Source: Morinoia aosen
Taxonomy: Eukaryota > Arthropoda > Malacostraca > Amphipoda > Talitridae
Assembly: GCA_030386875.1 (NCBI GenBank)
Contig: CM059574.1
Location: 3,603,934-3,667,933, forward strand
Length of the DNA: 64,000 nucleotides
Direction: 5' to 3'
The first letter of the stretch is position 1. Each line of letters opens with the position of its first letter. A model generated the notes under the pieces. That model made no database searches, was not told the origin of the DNA, and saw only the letters and a list, made by a program, of their open reading frames with translations. The position numbers and the translations under genes are program-made. Shown in pieces: positions 1 through 8,495 of this stretch.

Positions 1-1972
1 TGTATTAAAATCTAGTCGCCATTACGCTCGATTCAATGGCCGTCAAAGTGGTATTGTTGTTGTCTAACTTGTCGTACAGCTGACTCGATATTGTCAAATA
101 TTGTCGCCAGGCGGCGTATCTCTATTTATCTGGGTTGCTATTCGTTCTGGGCCCGTAACGTCACCACACCCAGGGCTCTTTTAAGAAAAGACTTGAATGC
201 TCCTACCTTCTTATCTTTACCGTGGTCTTTGTCTAGTTTGCAGTGTGTTGTTTGCATCGTGTGAGGGGCCTCGAGACCGACAAACCAAATTCAGTTCAGA
301 TTGTCTGGCAACATATTTGTACGTGTGAGGGGGCCTTTAGGCGATACAGTTATACACATACACCTGGCTTACAGTATATAAGTACATTCAATGTAACTCA
401 TTATACAACATATGTTATTAGGAATGATGTGAGTTGGTTGGCTGAAACAGCCAGTAATCAACAAAACTAGCGATGTTTCCTTCAAGTGAATTTGTCGTTT
501 CGTTCATCGAATTTAACACGACAATACTATCGAGCGCTGCTGTCGAGCGTGTAGCATTAGCTAAAAAATGTATAAATTCAGTAAATTCCTCATTAACATT
601 CAAATAACATAATTATTGGCATCAAAAATCTTACTTTAAATTATTATTTAATAATTTTCTATTTATAATTAGTAATCTTAGAAGTTTTTGTGTAAAAGCA
701 CAAAAATGAAAAATATTATCGACAGTTGTTCGTGTTTAAGTAGTCGTGGTTGGCAACATCACAGCCGACGCCATTGTCGAAGCGTCATTTTCCTTCTCGT
801 GTGAGCTCGTGTGGGTCAGCGCCTCGTAAGTGGAAATAAGTGTTTTACTTTAGGAAATCTTGCTTAAAAGATTACGTGTTTTTATCGTGTTTAAGTTCTA
901 AGTGATTTTTACCAGTGCTGTGTTATTTAAAAATGTGCAAATAGTTCGTAGATATTTCGTGCGAATTGCAAAGCATATTCTGAGTTGTTCTCAAAATGGC
1001 GTAGCCGTGAATGGTGTGTGTAACGTTTTCATTTTTATGTTCAAGATTACATTATATACTCAGTATTTCCTTTCCACCTGCAAGTATACTCTTACAGTGT
1101 TTCAGTATATTTACATGTATAATTGGCATGTTGACAGTGTAGGACTGCCTGTAGGTTTTCGTAAAGAATTGATTAAGAACCAGAAACATTAGTGTAGTTT
1201 CACACGGGCATATTATAAAATTACGGGATTCATTCATATTCATTCATTTTTATTGTTGATCGTGTGCTTAAATTGGATCGCCGATCGTGTGCTTAAATTT
1301 AGATCGCCGATCGTGTGCTTAAATTTAGATCGCCGATCGTGTACAGAAATTGCATGTAGTTTTCATAATATGAATAACAAATTATGACTTTCTCACAATC
1401 AAAATTCTTGTTAATATCATGCTTATATTTTAAATCAAGAGCATAGAGAAACAGTTATTGCTAACATGTTTAAACCTATCCTTATTCTTCATGAGCTTAA
1501 AAAAGAGAAATGAATAGCTCGAGGAAATCTGTAGGAAGAAACTCAGGGTTTCTCCGTAATGGGAATTTACCGCTGCATTGCTAGGGAAAACAGTTGTTGT
1601 GGTTTTTCTTGGTGCCTCTCCGGGAATGTGTCATTCAGCCTCCTCGAATATTCCACATTCTTCGACGTCAACAACGCCACAACACATTCATCCCTGGGCC
1701 TCGAGCTTAACCTTTAGCTCTGCCTTGAGTTTCACCTTGAGCTTCACCATTCACTTTGCCTTAGTTCTGCCGTGAGCCGGATTTTTACCTTGGCTGTATT
1801 TACCTTGCATTCACCTCGGCTTCGATTTGTCTTTAGCTCGGTATATTATCTAATTACTGGCTAAATATTAAACTGTTTCCAAACACGGACACTTTTCTTC
1901 AACGTGCAAGGATCTTAAATTAATAGCAAATTAAGATCCACTATCGCTTTCAATTACGGCTCAAATTGATTT
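1..1972. other. Unassigned non-coding flank upstream of Gypsy-1
   Basis: No convincing coding region is visible; the open frames here are short and carry no domain. A short tandem repeat lies at 1258-1345. Around 740-830 a CATT/CTCGTG segment is followed by a GTAAGT donor-like site. Beyond the Gypsy-1 insertion there is an AATAAA-containing segment near 8725. This layout resembles the solo LTR at 27994-30137, so the flank could be part of another large LTR, but the sequence similarity is too weak to claim it. Confidence 0.3.
1258..1345. repeat. Short tandem repeat, about 26-bp unit, 3.4 copies
   Basis: The unit reads GATCGTGTGCTTAAATTTAG followed by ATCGCC. The first copy is 25 bp, the next two are 26 bp and essentially identical, and the fourth breaks off after 11 bases. 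Each junction creates the palindrome GATCGCCGATC-like core. No function can be assigned. Confidence 0.9.
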
Positions 1973-1977
1973 CATTC
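1973..1977. repeat. Gypsy-1 target-site duplication (left), CATTC
   Basis: CATTC directly precedes the left LTR and recurs at 8496-8500 directly after the right LTR. This shows that 1978-8495 entered as one retroelement insertion. Confidence 0.95.
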
Positions 1978-2269
1978 TGTGGGGTTGTCGTACGTTGCGG
2001 CAGTTGTCGTACTATGTCGCAACCGCCTCGGCTGAGTCGGCTCGCTGCCGCCCGGATCGGCAGTGTGGTTATGGAAACAGTGGAGTGCAGTCGTGCGTGC
2101 TTTCGCTCTTCGATCGTATTATCTACGCCGCGGTTCGGTACATGTGCAAGGCCGGCAAGTGCCTTGCTTTCGTTCCTCTGAGACAACGAGGAAGGTCAAA
2201 CAGCTGCGGCAGCTGGTTGGCGGTTGCTGTCGGTGTCGGAACCGGGCAACTTTAAAAGGTAAGCCAACA
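1978..2269 (+). repeat. Gypsy-1 5' LTR
   Basis: This 292-bp LTR runs from TGTGGGGTTGTCG to GTAAGCCAACA and matches 8204-8495 except for three substitutions. A splice-donor-like GGTAAGC lies at its 3' edge and is present in both LTRs. Confidence 0.95.
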
Positions 2270-2566
2270 GCCATCTAGGCTTTTGGCGGTGGTAGCCATC
2301 TTGTTGGTAGCGAGATGGCGGCGGCTGGAAAGGCTGCGTCAGCTGAGGTAGCTGACGCAGCTGAGAAGGCTGCGGCAGCCGGAGCTGGCGATGCGGGATC
2401 GCCAGTGCCGCCGGCGGGGAGCACGTCGGGAGTGCTTGTGGATGTTAGCCTGTTGACTAACATCCTGACTCAGGCGCGTGGTCCGATCCTCGACCGGTTG
2501 TCTAGGCAGCTGCCTAAGTTGACTGGCGATGGATCGGTCGACGCGATGGAGTGGCTGGAGAACCTG
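2119..2566 (+). repeat. 448-bp direct duplication, left copy (LTR part plus gag start)
   Basis: This segment recurs at 3741-4188 with about five substitutions. It covers the second half of the 5' LTR, the leader and the first 84 gag codons. The two copies flank the DNA element at 2567-3740 exactly. The right copy shares two LTR variants with the 3' LTR, so it is not a simple recent copy of the left one. Confidence 0.9.
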
Positions 2567-2722
2567 AGACCGTCAAGGGTAGAAATCAGGATATGTGTTG
2601 ATTTTCTGTTTTTATATGCATCTTATAGAGGATTTTCTTGCGCTTCCATTGGTACTTTCCGTTTACGTCTACTCCGAATATTGCGCCCACCAGAGGGGGG
2701 GAAAGCGATGGGGGTGGAGTGA
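2315..2722 (+). pseudogene. Truncated duplicate of the Gypsy-1 gag start
   Basis: The ATG at 2315 begins the same Ala-rich N-terminus as the full gag at 3937. About 84 codons match, with a Thr/Ala difference near residue 48. After the junction at 2567 the frame runs into the inserted DNA element and encodes unrelated residues until a stop near 2720. It lacks the rest of capsid and both zinc knuckles, so no functional Gag is expected. Confidence 0.9.
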
Positions 2723-3740
2723 CCTTGAACCCTCCCCCCTCATTATTGGGGGTCAATTGAGCGTGTTTCTCTGCGGGAATGGCATTATAGTTCGTTAATG
2801 GGCGACTCAAAGTGCTTCCATTATTCAAATGAAACATTCTAATGATGGGTAGATATTTTTTTATAATTTTTGACAATTTCAGAATTTAGCTGTTCTGCCG
2901 TATCTATGATATCGCAGCTTTCCTTCATAGCTCGATGACAGCTGCAGTATCATAGCTACAGCAGTGGCGAGCACACCAATCCAATCGGCTTAAAAAGAGC
3001 TATAAAACAAAGCAGTTGACTAGACAAAAAAACGTATTTTGGTGGAAAAAAAATTAAAAATTAAATTTTTTTTTTTGTCAAGAATTACACCCATTCCCTT
3101 TTGTTGTTTATTTTTTCCCAGAGTTACAGAGCTACAGCAATGTAAATTATATCAATCAAAAGGGCTTGAAAAGAGCTACAAACGCTCAAGAGTTCATTGT
3201 AGAAAACCCTTTTAGTTCAGAAGATAAAAGGAAAAAAAATATTTGTTTGTGAAAAAACACGTTTTTCTGGAAACTTGATATTGGTTTCTCAAATCTATCT
3301 CCTTCCACAATTTTAGAGCTACAAGAATGGTTTATATACCATTCGATAGGGCTTAGCAAGGTGTATCCATAAGCAATAGCATTTTTTGATACATTTATTG
3401 TTTTGAAACTTACACCACATGAAAAAAAAAATGAAAAATATATAATTTTTTTTCAGTTCCCAAAATCCACAAAAAGAAGTTATCAAAATTCCCTATGGCT
3501 TACGGTTATATAGACATATAAGCAATCTAAAAACGAAATACTGGTTCTGTAACTTCAAAATTGTAGAAGGAGATAGATTTTACATAACCCCCTTATTTTA
3601 TCATATTTTTCAAAAAAAAAGTGCAGCTACAAAAATTTTGTCGAAATAACAAATGATCTATGCATCATTTCACACCTACTGTGACAATTTCAGAGAAATC
3701 CATCCATAAATAACGGACTTTTTTTACCCAGACGGTCTCC
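2567..3740. mobile_element. TTAA-type non-autonomous DNA element, copy 1
   Basis: The left end (AGACCGTCAAGGGTAGAAATC) and the inverted right end (AGACCGTCTGGGTA on the opposite strand) form imperfect terminal inverted repeats. No transposase is present; the interior is AT-rich with homopolymers. Related copies at 45243-47687 have the same ends next to TTAA, which suggests a piggyBac-like TTAA insertion preference. Here the left end lacks the outer GG and no TTAA duplication is visible, because the element is bordered by the 448-bp duplication instead. Confidence 0.8.
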
Positions 3741-4188
3741 TTATCTACGCCGCGGTTCGGTACTTGTGCAAGGCCGGCAAGTGCCTTGCTTTCGTTCCTC
3801 TGAGACAGCGAGGAAGGTCAAACAGCTGCGGCAGCTGGTTGGCGGTTGCTGTCGGTGTCGGAACCGGGCAACGTTAAAAGGTAAGCCAACAGCTATCTAG
3901 GCTTTTGGCGGTGGTAGCCATCTTGTTGGTAGCGAGATGGCGGCGGCTGGAAAGGCTGCGTCAGCTGAGGTAGCTGACGCAGCTGAGAAGGCTGCGGCAG
4001 CCGGAGCTGGCGATGCGGGATCGCCAGTGCCGCCGGCGGGGAGCACGTCGGGAGTGCTTGTGGATGTTAGCCTGTTGGCTAACATCCTGACTCAGGCGCG
4101 TGGTCCGATCCTCGACCGGTTGTCTAGGCAGCTGCCTAAGTTGACTGGCGATGGATCGGTCGACGCGATGGAGTGGCTGGAGAACCTG
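3741..4188 (+). repeat. 448-bp direct duplication, right copy
   Basis: This is the partner of 2119-2566. It begins in mid-LTR directly at the right end of the inserted DNA element and runs without a break into the intact gag gene. Confidence 0.9.
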
Positions 4189-4926
4189 GAGAGGCTCTGC
4201 CAGCTGGAGCGCGTAGCTCCGACCGACGTCATCGGGTTCATGCTCGACGGCAACGCCGCTCGGGTGTTTCGCTCTATGACTGTCGGTGATGCTGCTCAGT
4301 GGCAGGTAGTTCGGTCTACGCTGGTCTTGCAATTTGCGCTGCCTATGCAGGAGGCGTATAGGCGGTTCACCGACCGTCGGCTTGCAGCCGGGAAGTCGGT
4401 GGACGAGTACCTGGATGACTTGGCGCGTCTGGGTGGGAGAGTGGGGTCGACTAAGAAGGATTTGATTTTTAGGGTCAAGTTCTACGAGGGTCTCCCCACT
4501 ACTCTGTATACGTGGGCAGTTTCGCGTGAGGACGCGTATACTGCGCCGTTCGATGCTGTGGTGTCGAAAGTGCGGGAAAGAATAGCCGCACAGAGGGCTG
4601 TAGCCGGGCGAGGCCAGGAGGCCAGGCTCGGGGCAGACCTTGCTGCTTCGGGGAAGCAGGGCAGTGTTGGCAAGGGTGCTTGCTACCGCTGTGGCGGTGC
4701 ACACCGCGTGCGGGTTTGCCCGCAGAAGCAAGGCGCTGTGGCGCCTGCTGGAAGGGGGGCCGTGAAGGCTCCCGCCAAAAGAAAGTTCGCATGCTTTGCG
4801 TGTGGAGAGGTCGGGCATTTCGCTTGCGACTGTCCGGCGGTAGGTAGGCCTACGGTTGGTGGGTCGGGTTTCTCTGCGGAGGACGCCAGTCGGGGCGATG
4901 CATCCTCCTCAATGGAAACCGTGTAA
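3937..4926 (+). CDS. gag: Gypsy-1 Gag
   Basis: This 329-residue structural protein would form the virus-like particle and bind the element RNA. The ATG at 3937 sits in GCGAGATGG, a good initiation context. The N-terminus is Ala-rich and the middle is capsid-like (WLENLERLCQL..., then a helical RRFTDRRLAAGKSVDEYL segment). Two CCHC zinc knuckles lie at about residues 249-261 (C-x2-C-x3-H-x4-C) and 286-299 (C-x2-C-x4-H-x4-C), as in nucleocapsid. The gene ends at a TAA at 4924-4926. The pol frame is open from 4848, so the two overlap by 79 nt in the -1 frame. There are no internal stops, so this Gag looks intact. Whether it is still transcribed depends on the rearranged leader upstream. Confidence 0.9.
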   Translation: MAAAGKAASAEVADAAEKAAAAGAGDAGSPVPPAGSTSGVLVDVSLLANILTQARGPILDRLSRQLPKLTGDGSVDAMEWLENLERLCQLERVAPTDVIGFMLDGNAARVFRSMTVGDAAQWQVVRSTLVLQFALPMQEAYRRFTDRRLAAGKSVDEYLDDLARLGGRVGSTKKDLIFRVKFYEGLPTTLYTWAVSREDAYTAPFDAVVSKVRERIAAQRAVAGRGQEARLGADLAASGKQGSVGKGACYRCGGAHRVRVCPQKQGAVAPAGRGAVKAPAKRKFACFACGEVGHFACDCPAVGRPTVGGSGFSAEDASRGDASSSMETV

Positions 4927-7103
4927 GCCGAGCTTACCGGAGGTCTCCTCTCCCCGAGGGAGGTGACGGCGCCCCCTCGGAGAGAGGGACCTTGAGCGGC
5001 ACGAGTGTGTCGCTGGGGCGGGGCGATCTAGAATCGCTCGGAGCGACTGGCGTTACGACGGGGCGTCGGTTGCCAGTCGTTCGTGCCATCTTGAATGGGC
5101 ATTGTTCTTGGTGTCTGGTAGACTCCGGGAGCGAGCGGACGGTGGTTTGTCCGCGGGTGGTGGTGGGCCAACGCCCCCGGCCGGGGCGGCCGTTGCTAAC
5201 GGCGGACGGCAGAACTTCCCATGTGGGGAAGCACTGTCGTGTGGTAGTCGGGTTGCAGGGGCATTGCTTTGGTGTCACTGCGCTTGTCATGCCGGAGTTG
5301 GGGAATCTTGGCGTGGACTGTCTCCTAGGGAGTGATGTTATTGATCACATGGGGGGCGTCACCGTCAGGAGAGGTCCTGACTCGAAGTATGCAGTTGACT
5401 GGGGGAGATCCTGGTGTGCTGGATGCTGTAGGGGGTCCAGAAATGGATTCGCCTGTGCCAAGCTGGGAGCCGGCCTGGTGGCAGGGTCGGGGTCGGTGGA
5501 GTCGAGAGGTGCGCCAGCGCCGATCGAGATTGTCGACCCTGATTTTGTTGCTAGGTTCGCTGACGGTCGGTGGACCGTCAGTTGGCGGTGGTCTGAGAAG
5601 CCGCCCGAGGGGTTGCAGACTCGGATCGCGAAGTACGGATGTACTCGGGCGCCTCTCGTGCGTGAGCGCTATGATGCGGAGATTCAGAGTTGGATCTCGA
5701 AGGGTTGGTTGAGGCGATGGCATGGCCCCATCCAGGGCGTCATTCCGTTGCTGGCCGTCGTGCAGCCAACGAAGAACAAAGTCCGTCCGGTCATGGATTA
5801 TCGTGAGTTGAACGGTTTTGTCGAGTGTCATACTGGTGATGACATGGTCGCTGTGTGTGGCGACAAGATTCGGAAATGGCGGCAGCTGCGGGGAGAGCTT
5901 AAGGTCGTCGACCTTAAGTCTGCGTACCTGCAGATCCACGTTTCCGAGGATCTGTGGCGGTACCAGATCGTGAAGTTTAAGGGTGTGCCTTACGCTTTGA
6001 CGCGAGTAGGCTTCGGCCTCTCGTGTGCGCCTCGAATCATGACGGTGATTCTCGGCAAGGTTCTGTCGTTGAACGACCGCGTTCGTCGAGGGACGGATCA
6101 CTACATCGATGATATAGTGGTTTGCGAGTCCATTCTCAGCGCGCAGGAGCTTCGGGAGCATCTGGCGCGGTACGGGCTTGCGACGAAGGAGCCTGAGAGC
6201 CTGGATGGAGGCCGGCTGTTGGAAATTTCCTTACGGAAAGATTCCAACGGACATCTTCGGATGTCACGGGGGACTGCTCTCTTCGAGTTTGGCTCGGTGA
6301 ATGTCGGCTTAACGAAGAGAGGGCTGTTTTCCTTGTGCGGTCGGTTAGTCGGCCATTACCCCGTGGCGGGGTGGCTGCGTCCTTGTTGCAGTTTTTTGAA
6401 ACGGCTGGGTGCAGTGGCTCTTGGGACGACTCGGTTGACGGTTGTCAGCTCGTTGGCTGCGGAGCTGCTGGCGCGGACTCGTCGGGAAGACCCTGTTGGG
6501 GGCATGCGGGGTGTCGACCCGCACGGTATGGTTACCGTGTGGGCTGATGCCAGCTCCCTCGCCGTCGGTGTGGCCCTTGAGGTCGATGGCCGCATTGTGG
6601 AGGATGCGTCTTGGCTCCGCAAAGAGTCAGACCACCTGCATATCAATGTGGCCGAGTTGGAGGCGGTGGCGCGGGGAATCAATTTGGCGATTGCATGGGC
6701 TTTTAAGACCTTCACGGTCGCCAGTGATTCCCGGACAGTCGTCACATGGATGGACAACACTGTCGACGGCCGCAATCGTGTTCGCACGAAGGGCGCGGCG
6801 GAGATGCTCGTGAAGCGACGTCTTGGGGTGATCCACGAGACGATCGCTGAGCATGGTCTGGTCGTGTCTGTTCGCTTCGTCTCGACGATCGAGAACAAGG
6901 CCGACCAGCTGACCAGGGTACCTAAGAAGTGGCTTAGTTACCGCGACGCTGGTGAAGCTGTCGCAGAGGTTTCTGCCGTGCTTGCCACTGGGGAGAGTCT
7001 CGAGGATGCCATCTGGGCGGCTCATCTGCCGCATCTTTGGGCATCGATCGGACGTACTACTTGGCGCGTCAGATCCGTAGTGATCTGTCGCGCGAACAGG
7101 TGA
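4848..7103 (+). CDS. pol: Gypsy-1 Pol, part 1: protease, reverse transcriptase, RNase H
   Basis: This frame is open from 4848 with no suitable ATG at its start, which fits expression as a Gag-Pol fusion by -1 frameshifting; numbering below is from 4992. The aspartic protease has a DSG active site at about residues 44-46. The reverse transcriptase follows, with MDYRELN, KVVDLKSAYLQI and the catalytic YIDD at about 371-374. RNase H follows, with Asp519 in WADAS, the Glu of VAELEAV, the Asp of ASDSRT and the final Asp in ENKADQLTR, so all its catalytic acidic residues are present. Family proteins then run straight into integrase. Here the frame is lost near 7035, in the integrase zinc-binding region, and stops at 7103. 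Confidence 0.9.
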   Translation, partial: AYGWWVGFLCGGRQSGRCILLNGNRVSRAYRRSPLPEGGDGAPSERGTLSGTSVSLGRGDLESLGATGVTTGRRLPVVRAILNGHCSWCLVDSGSERTVVCPRVVVGQRPRPGRPLLTADGRTSHVGKHCRVVVGLQGHCFGVTALVMPELGNLGVDCLLGSDVIDHMGGVTVRRGPDSKYAVDWGRSWCAGCCRGSRNGFACAKLGAGLVAGSGSVESRGAPAPIEIVDPDFVARFADGRWTVSWRWSEKPPEGLQTRIAKYGCTRAPLVRERYDAEIQSWISKGWLRRWHGPIQGVIPLLAVVQPTKNKVRPVMDYRELNGFVECHTGDDMVAVCGDKIRKWRQLRGELKVVDLKSAYLQIHVSEDLWRYQIVKFKGVPYALTRVGFGLSCAPRIMTVILGKVLSLNDRVRRGTDHYIDDIVVCESILSAQELREHLARYGLATKEPESLDGGRLLEISLRKDSNGHLRMSRGTALFEFGSVNVGLTKRGLFSLCGRLVGHYPVAGWLRPCCSFLKRLGAVALGTTRLTVVSSLAAELLARTRREDPVGGMRGVDPHGMVTVWADASSLAVGVALEVDGRIVEDASWLRKESDHLHINVAELEAVARGINLAIAWAFKTFTVASDSRTVVTWMDNTVDGRNRVRTKGAAEMLVKRRLGVIHETIAEHGLVVSVRFVSTIENKADQLTRVPKKWLSYRDAGEAVAEVSAVLATGESLEDAIWAAHLPHLWASIGRTTWRVRSVVICRANR
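4866..4908 (+). promoter_or_regulatory. Candidate -1 ribosomal frameshift site between gag and pol
   Basis: The heptamer GGGTTTC (4866-4872) lies in the gag frame as G GGT TTC and fits X XXY YYZ. It falls inside the 79-nt gag/pol overlap. After a 5-nt spacer, 4878-4908 can fold: GGAGGA (4878-4883) pairs with TCCTCC (4903-4908), and inside it CGCC (4884-4887) pairs with GGCG (4894-4897) around a 6-nt loop. A slip of -1 here leads directly into the protease-RT frame. The motif and pairing are seen; the activity is inferred. Confidence 0.65.
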
Positions 7104-8164
7104 AGCGTGAGCTGGCTGAATGCGAGGCCTGCCAGTGGATCGATCCCGCGCTGCGGGAGGAAAATCTCGTGGAGCGAGGGGGTCTGTCTGTGGAGGAGAG
7201 TTGGCGCCGGGTTGCGGTTGACGTAACCCATTATGGCAACAAGCTCTACTTGTCCATGGTTGACTGTGGACCCTCGCGGTTCGCCATCTGGCGACGACTG
7301 CTGAATGAGTCTGCAGTGAGCATCGTCGCTCATTTGCGTGAGATCGTAATTGAGCGAGGGCCGTGTGACGAGTTGTTACTGGACAATTCTACGGCGTTCC
7401 GATCAGCGACTGTGGACCAGTTCGCTGATGCGTGGGGGATTTCACTGCGATTCCGTGCCGCCTACGCCCCGAGCGGCAACGGGATCGTTGAGAGAAATCA
7501 CCGGACGATCAAGAGGATCGCCGCCAGGGGAGGTATCACTCCTGAGGAGGCTACATTTTGGTACAATGTGACGCCTCGGAAGGACACTGAGGCTGGCTCA
7601 GTCCCTTCGAGTGGTATATTCCGATATCGTTGGCGAGTGCCATTCGATATCAATCGTCGGGTGAGAGATGGCTGCGCGCACAACAGTTTTGCTGTTGGTG
7701 ATGAGGTGTGGGTGAAACCCCCACTGCCTTCATGCACGAAGCAGTGGATGTCTGGTGAGGTCACCAGCGTCGTGTCAAAGTACGTAGTCTGCGTAGACGG
7801 CATGCCTAGGCATGTGCGCGACGTCAGGAGACGGCGGATTGGTGGTGAACGGGGCCGTGTTCCCGAGAATCATAGGGGTGTTGATGGCGCTGCGGAGCCC
7901 GAAGCAATTAGCTTCGGTGGAGGTGGCGGCGGCGGTGCAGCTCCTCTTGCGTTGCCCGAGAGAGTGGTTGTTGACGCACTAAACGCGGCGTCAGTGGTGC
8001 TGGCGGCAGATAACGCGTCGAGTGAAGACTCCCCTGAAGAAGAGGGCGAGGAGCCTGCCGCTATCAACAGAGAGGCGGAGCAGCACCAGGGGGAGCCGGC
8101 GCCATTGAGGCGGTCACGCCGTGAGCGACGGCGTCCCTCGTACCTAAACGAGTACGAGTGTTAG
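7037..8164 (+). CDS. pol: Gypsy-1 Pol, part 2: integrase (out of frame with RT)
   Basis: Integrase would insert the cDNA into host chromosomes. The frame (open from 6956) holds the end of the zinc-binding domain (C-x2-C in CEACQW) and a complete DDE core: Asp62, Asp116 and Glu152 counted from 7037, with 35 residues between the last two, as in the family. The C-terminal part has WVKPP, a Gly-rich tract, acidic stretches and a basic RRSRRERRRP tail. The frame is -1 relative to the RT frame. The point of change (about 7030-7045) falls between the zinc-binding His pair and GIDRT and has no convincing slippery site, so I read it as a small inactivating indel rather than programmed shifting. The first codon used here is TTG, so independent initiation is not supported. 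Confidence 0.85.
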   Translation: MGIDRTYYLARQIRSDLSREQVKRELAECEACQWIDPALREENLVERGGLSVEESWRRVAVDVTHYGNKLYLSMVDCGPSRFAIWRRLLNESAVSIVAHLREIVIERGPCDELLLDNSTAFRSATVDQFADAWGISLRFRAAYAPSGNGIVERNHRTIKRIAARGGITPEEATFWYNVTPRKDTEAGSVPSSGIFRYRWRVPFDINRRVRDGCAHNSFAVGDEVWVKPPLPSCTKQWMSGEVTSVVSKYVVCVDGMPRHVRDVRRRRIGGERGRVPENHRGVDGAAEPEAISFGGGGGGGAAPLALPERVVVDALNAASVVLAADNASSEDSPEEEGEEPAAINREAEQHQGEPAPLRRSRRERRRPSYLNEYEC

Positions 8165-8203
8165 GCACCCCGCCACGTTAGTTTCCTGAGAAACTGGGGG
8201 AGA

Positions 8204-8495
8204 TGTGGGGTTGTCGTACGTTGCGGCAGTTGTCGTACTATGTCGCAACCGCCTCGGCTGAGTCGGCTCGCTGCCGCCCGGATCGGCAGTGTGGTTATGG
8301 AAACAGTGGAGTGCAGTCGTGCGTGCTTTCGCTCTTCGATCGTATTATCTACGCCGCGGTTCGGTACTTGTGCAAGGCCGGCAAGTGCCTTGCTTTCGTT
8401 CCTCTGAGACAACGAGGAAGGTCAAACAACTGCGGCAGCTGGTTGGCGGTTGCTGTCGGTGTCGGAACCGGGCAACGTTAAAAGGTAAGCCAACA
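8204..8495 (+). repeat. Gypsy-1 3' LTR
   Basis: This 292-bp LTR directly follows a polypurine tract (8194-8203) and is followed by the second CATTC target duplication at 8496-8500. It starts with TGTGGGG and ends with CCAACA. Confidence 0.95.

Larger units (their letters stand above)
1978..8495 (+). mobile_element. Gypsy-1: Ty3/gypsy-type LTR retrotransposon with internal rearrangement
   Basis: Two 292-bp LTRs bound the element, which carries gag, then protease-RT-RNase H, then integrase, the usual Ty3/gypsy order. The LTRs differ at only three positions by eye, so the insertion is fairly young. The polypurine tract AAACTGGGGGAGA ends directly at the 3' LTR. No clear primer-binding site directly abuts the 5' LTR; the nearest TGG-starting candidate is a few bases inside (about 2284). 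The coding part is markedly more GC-rich than the surroundings. The copy is damaged: a TTAA-type DNA element sits at 2567-3740 with 448 bp of LTR plus gag duplicated on either side, and the integrase is out of frame with the RT. Confidence 0.95.

Noticed and set aside
3961..7034. Long open frames on the minus strand and in other plus frames across Gypsy-1
   Set aside because: They are shadows of the GC-rich gag and pol genes and lack any domain.
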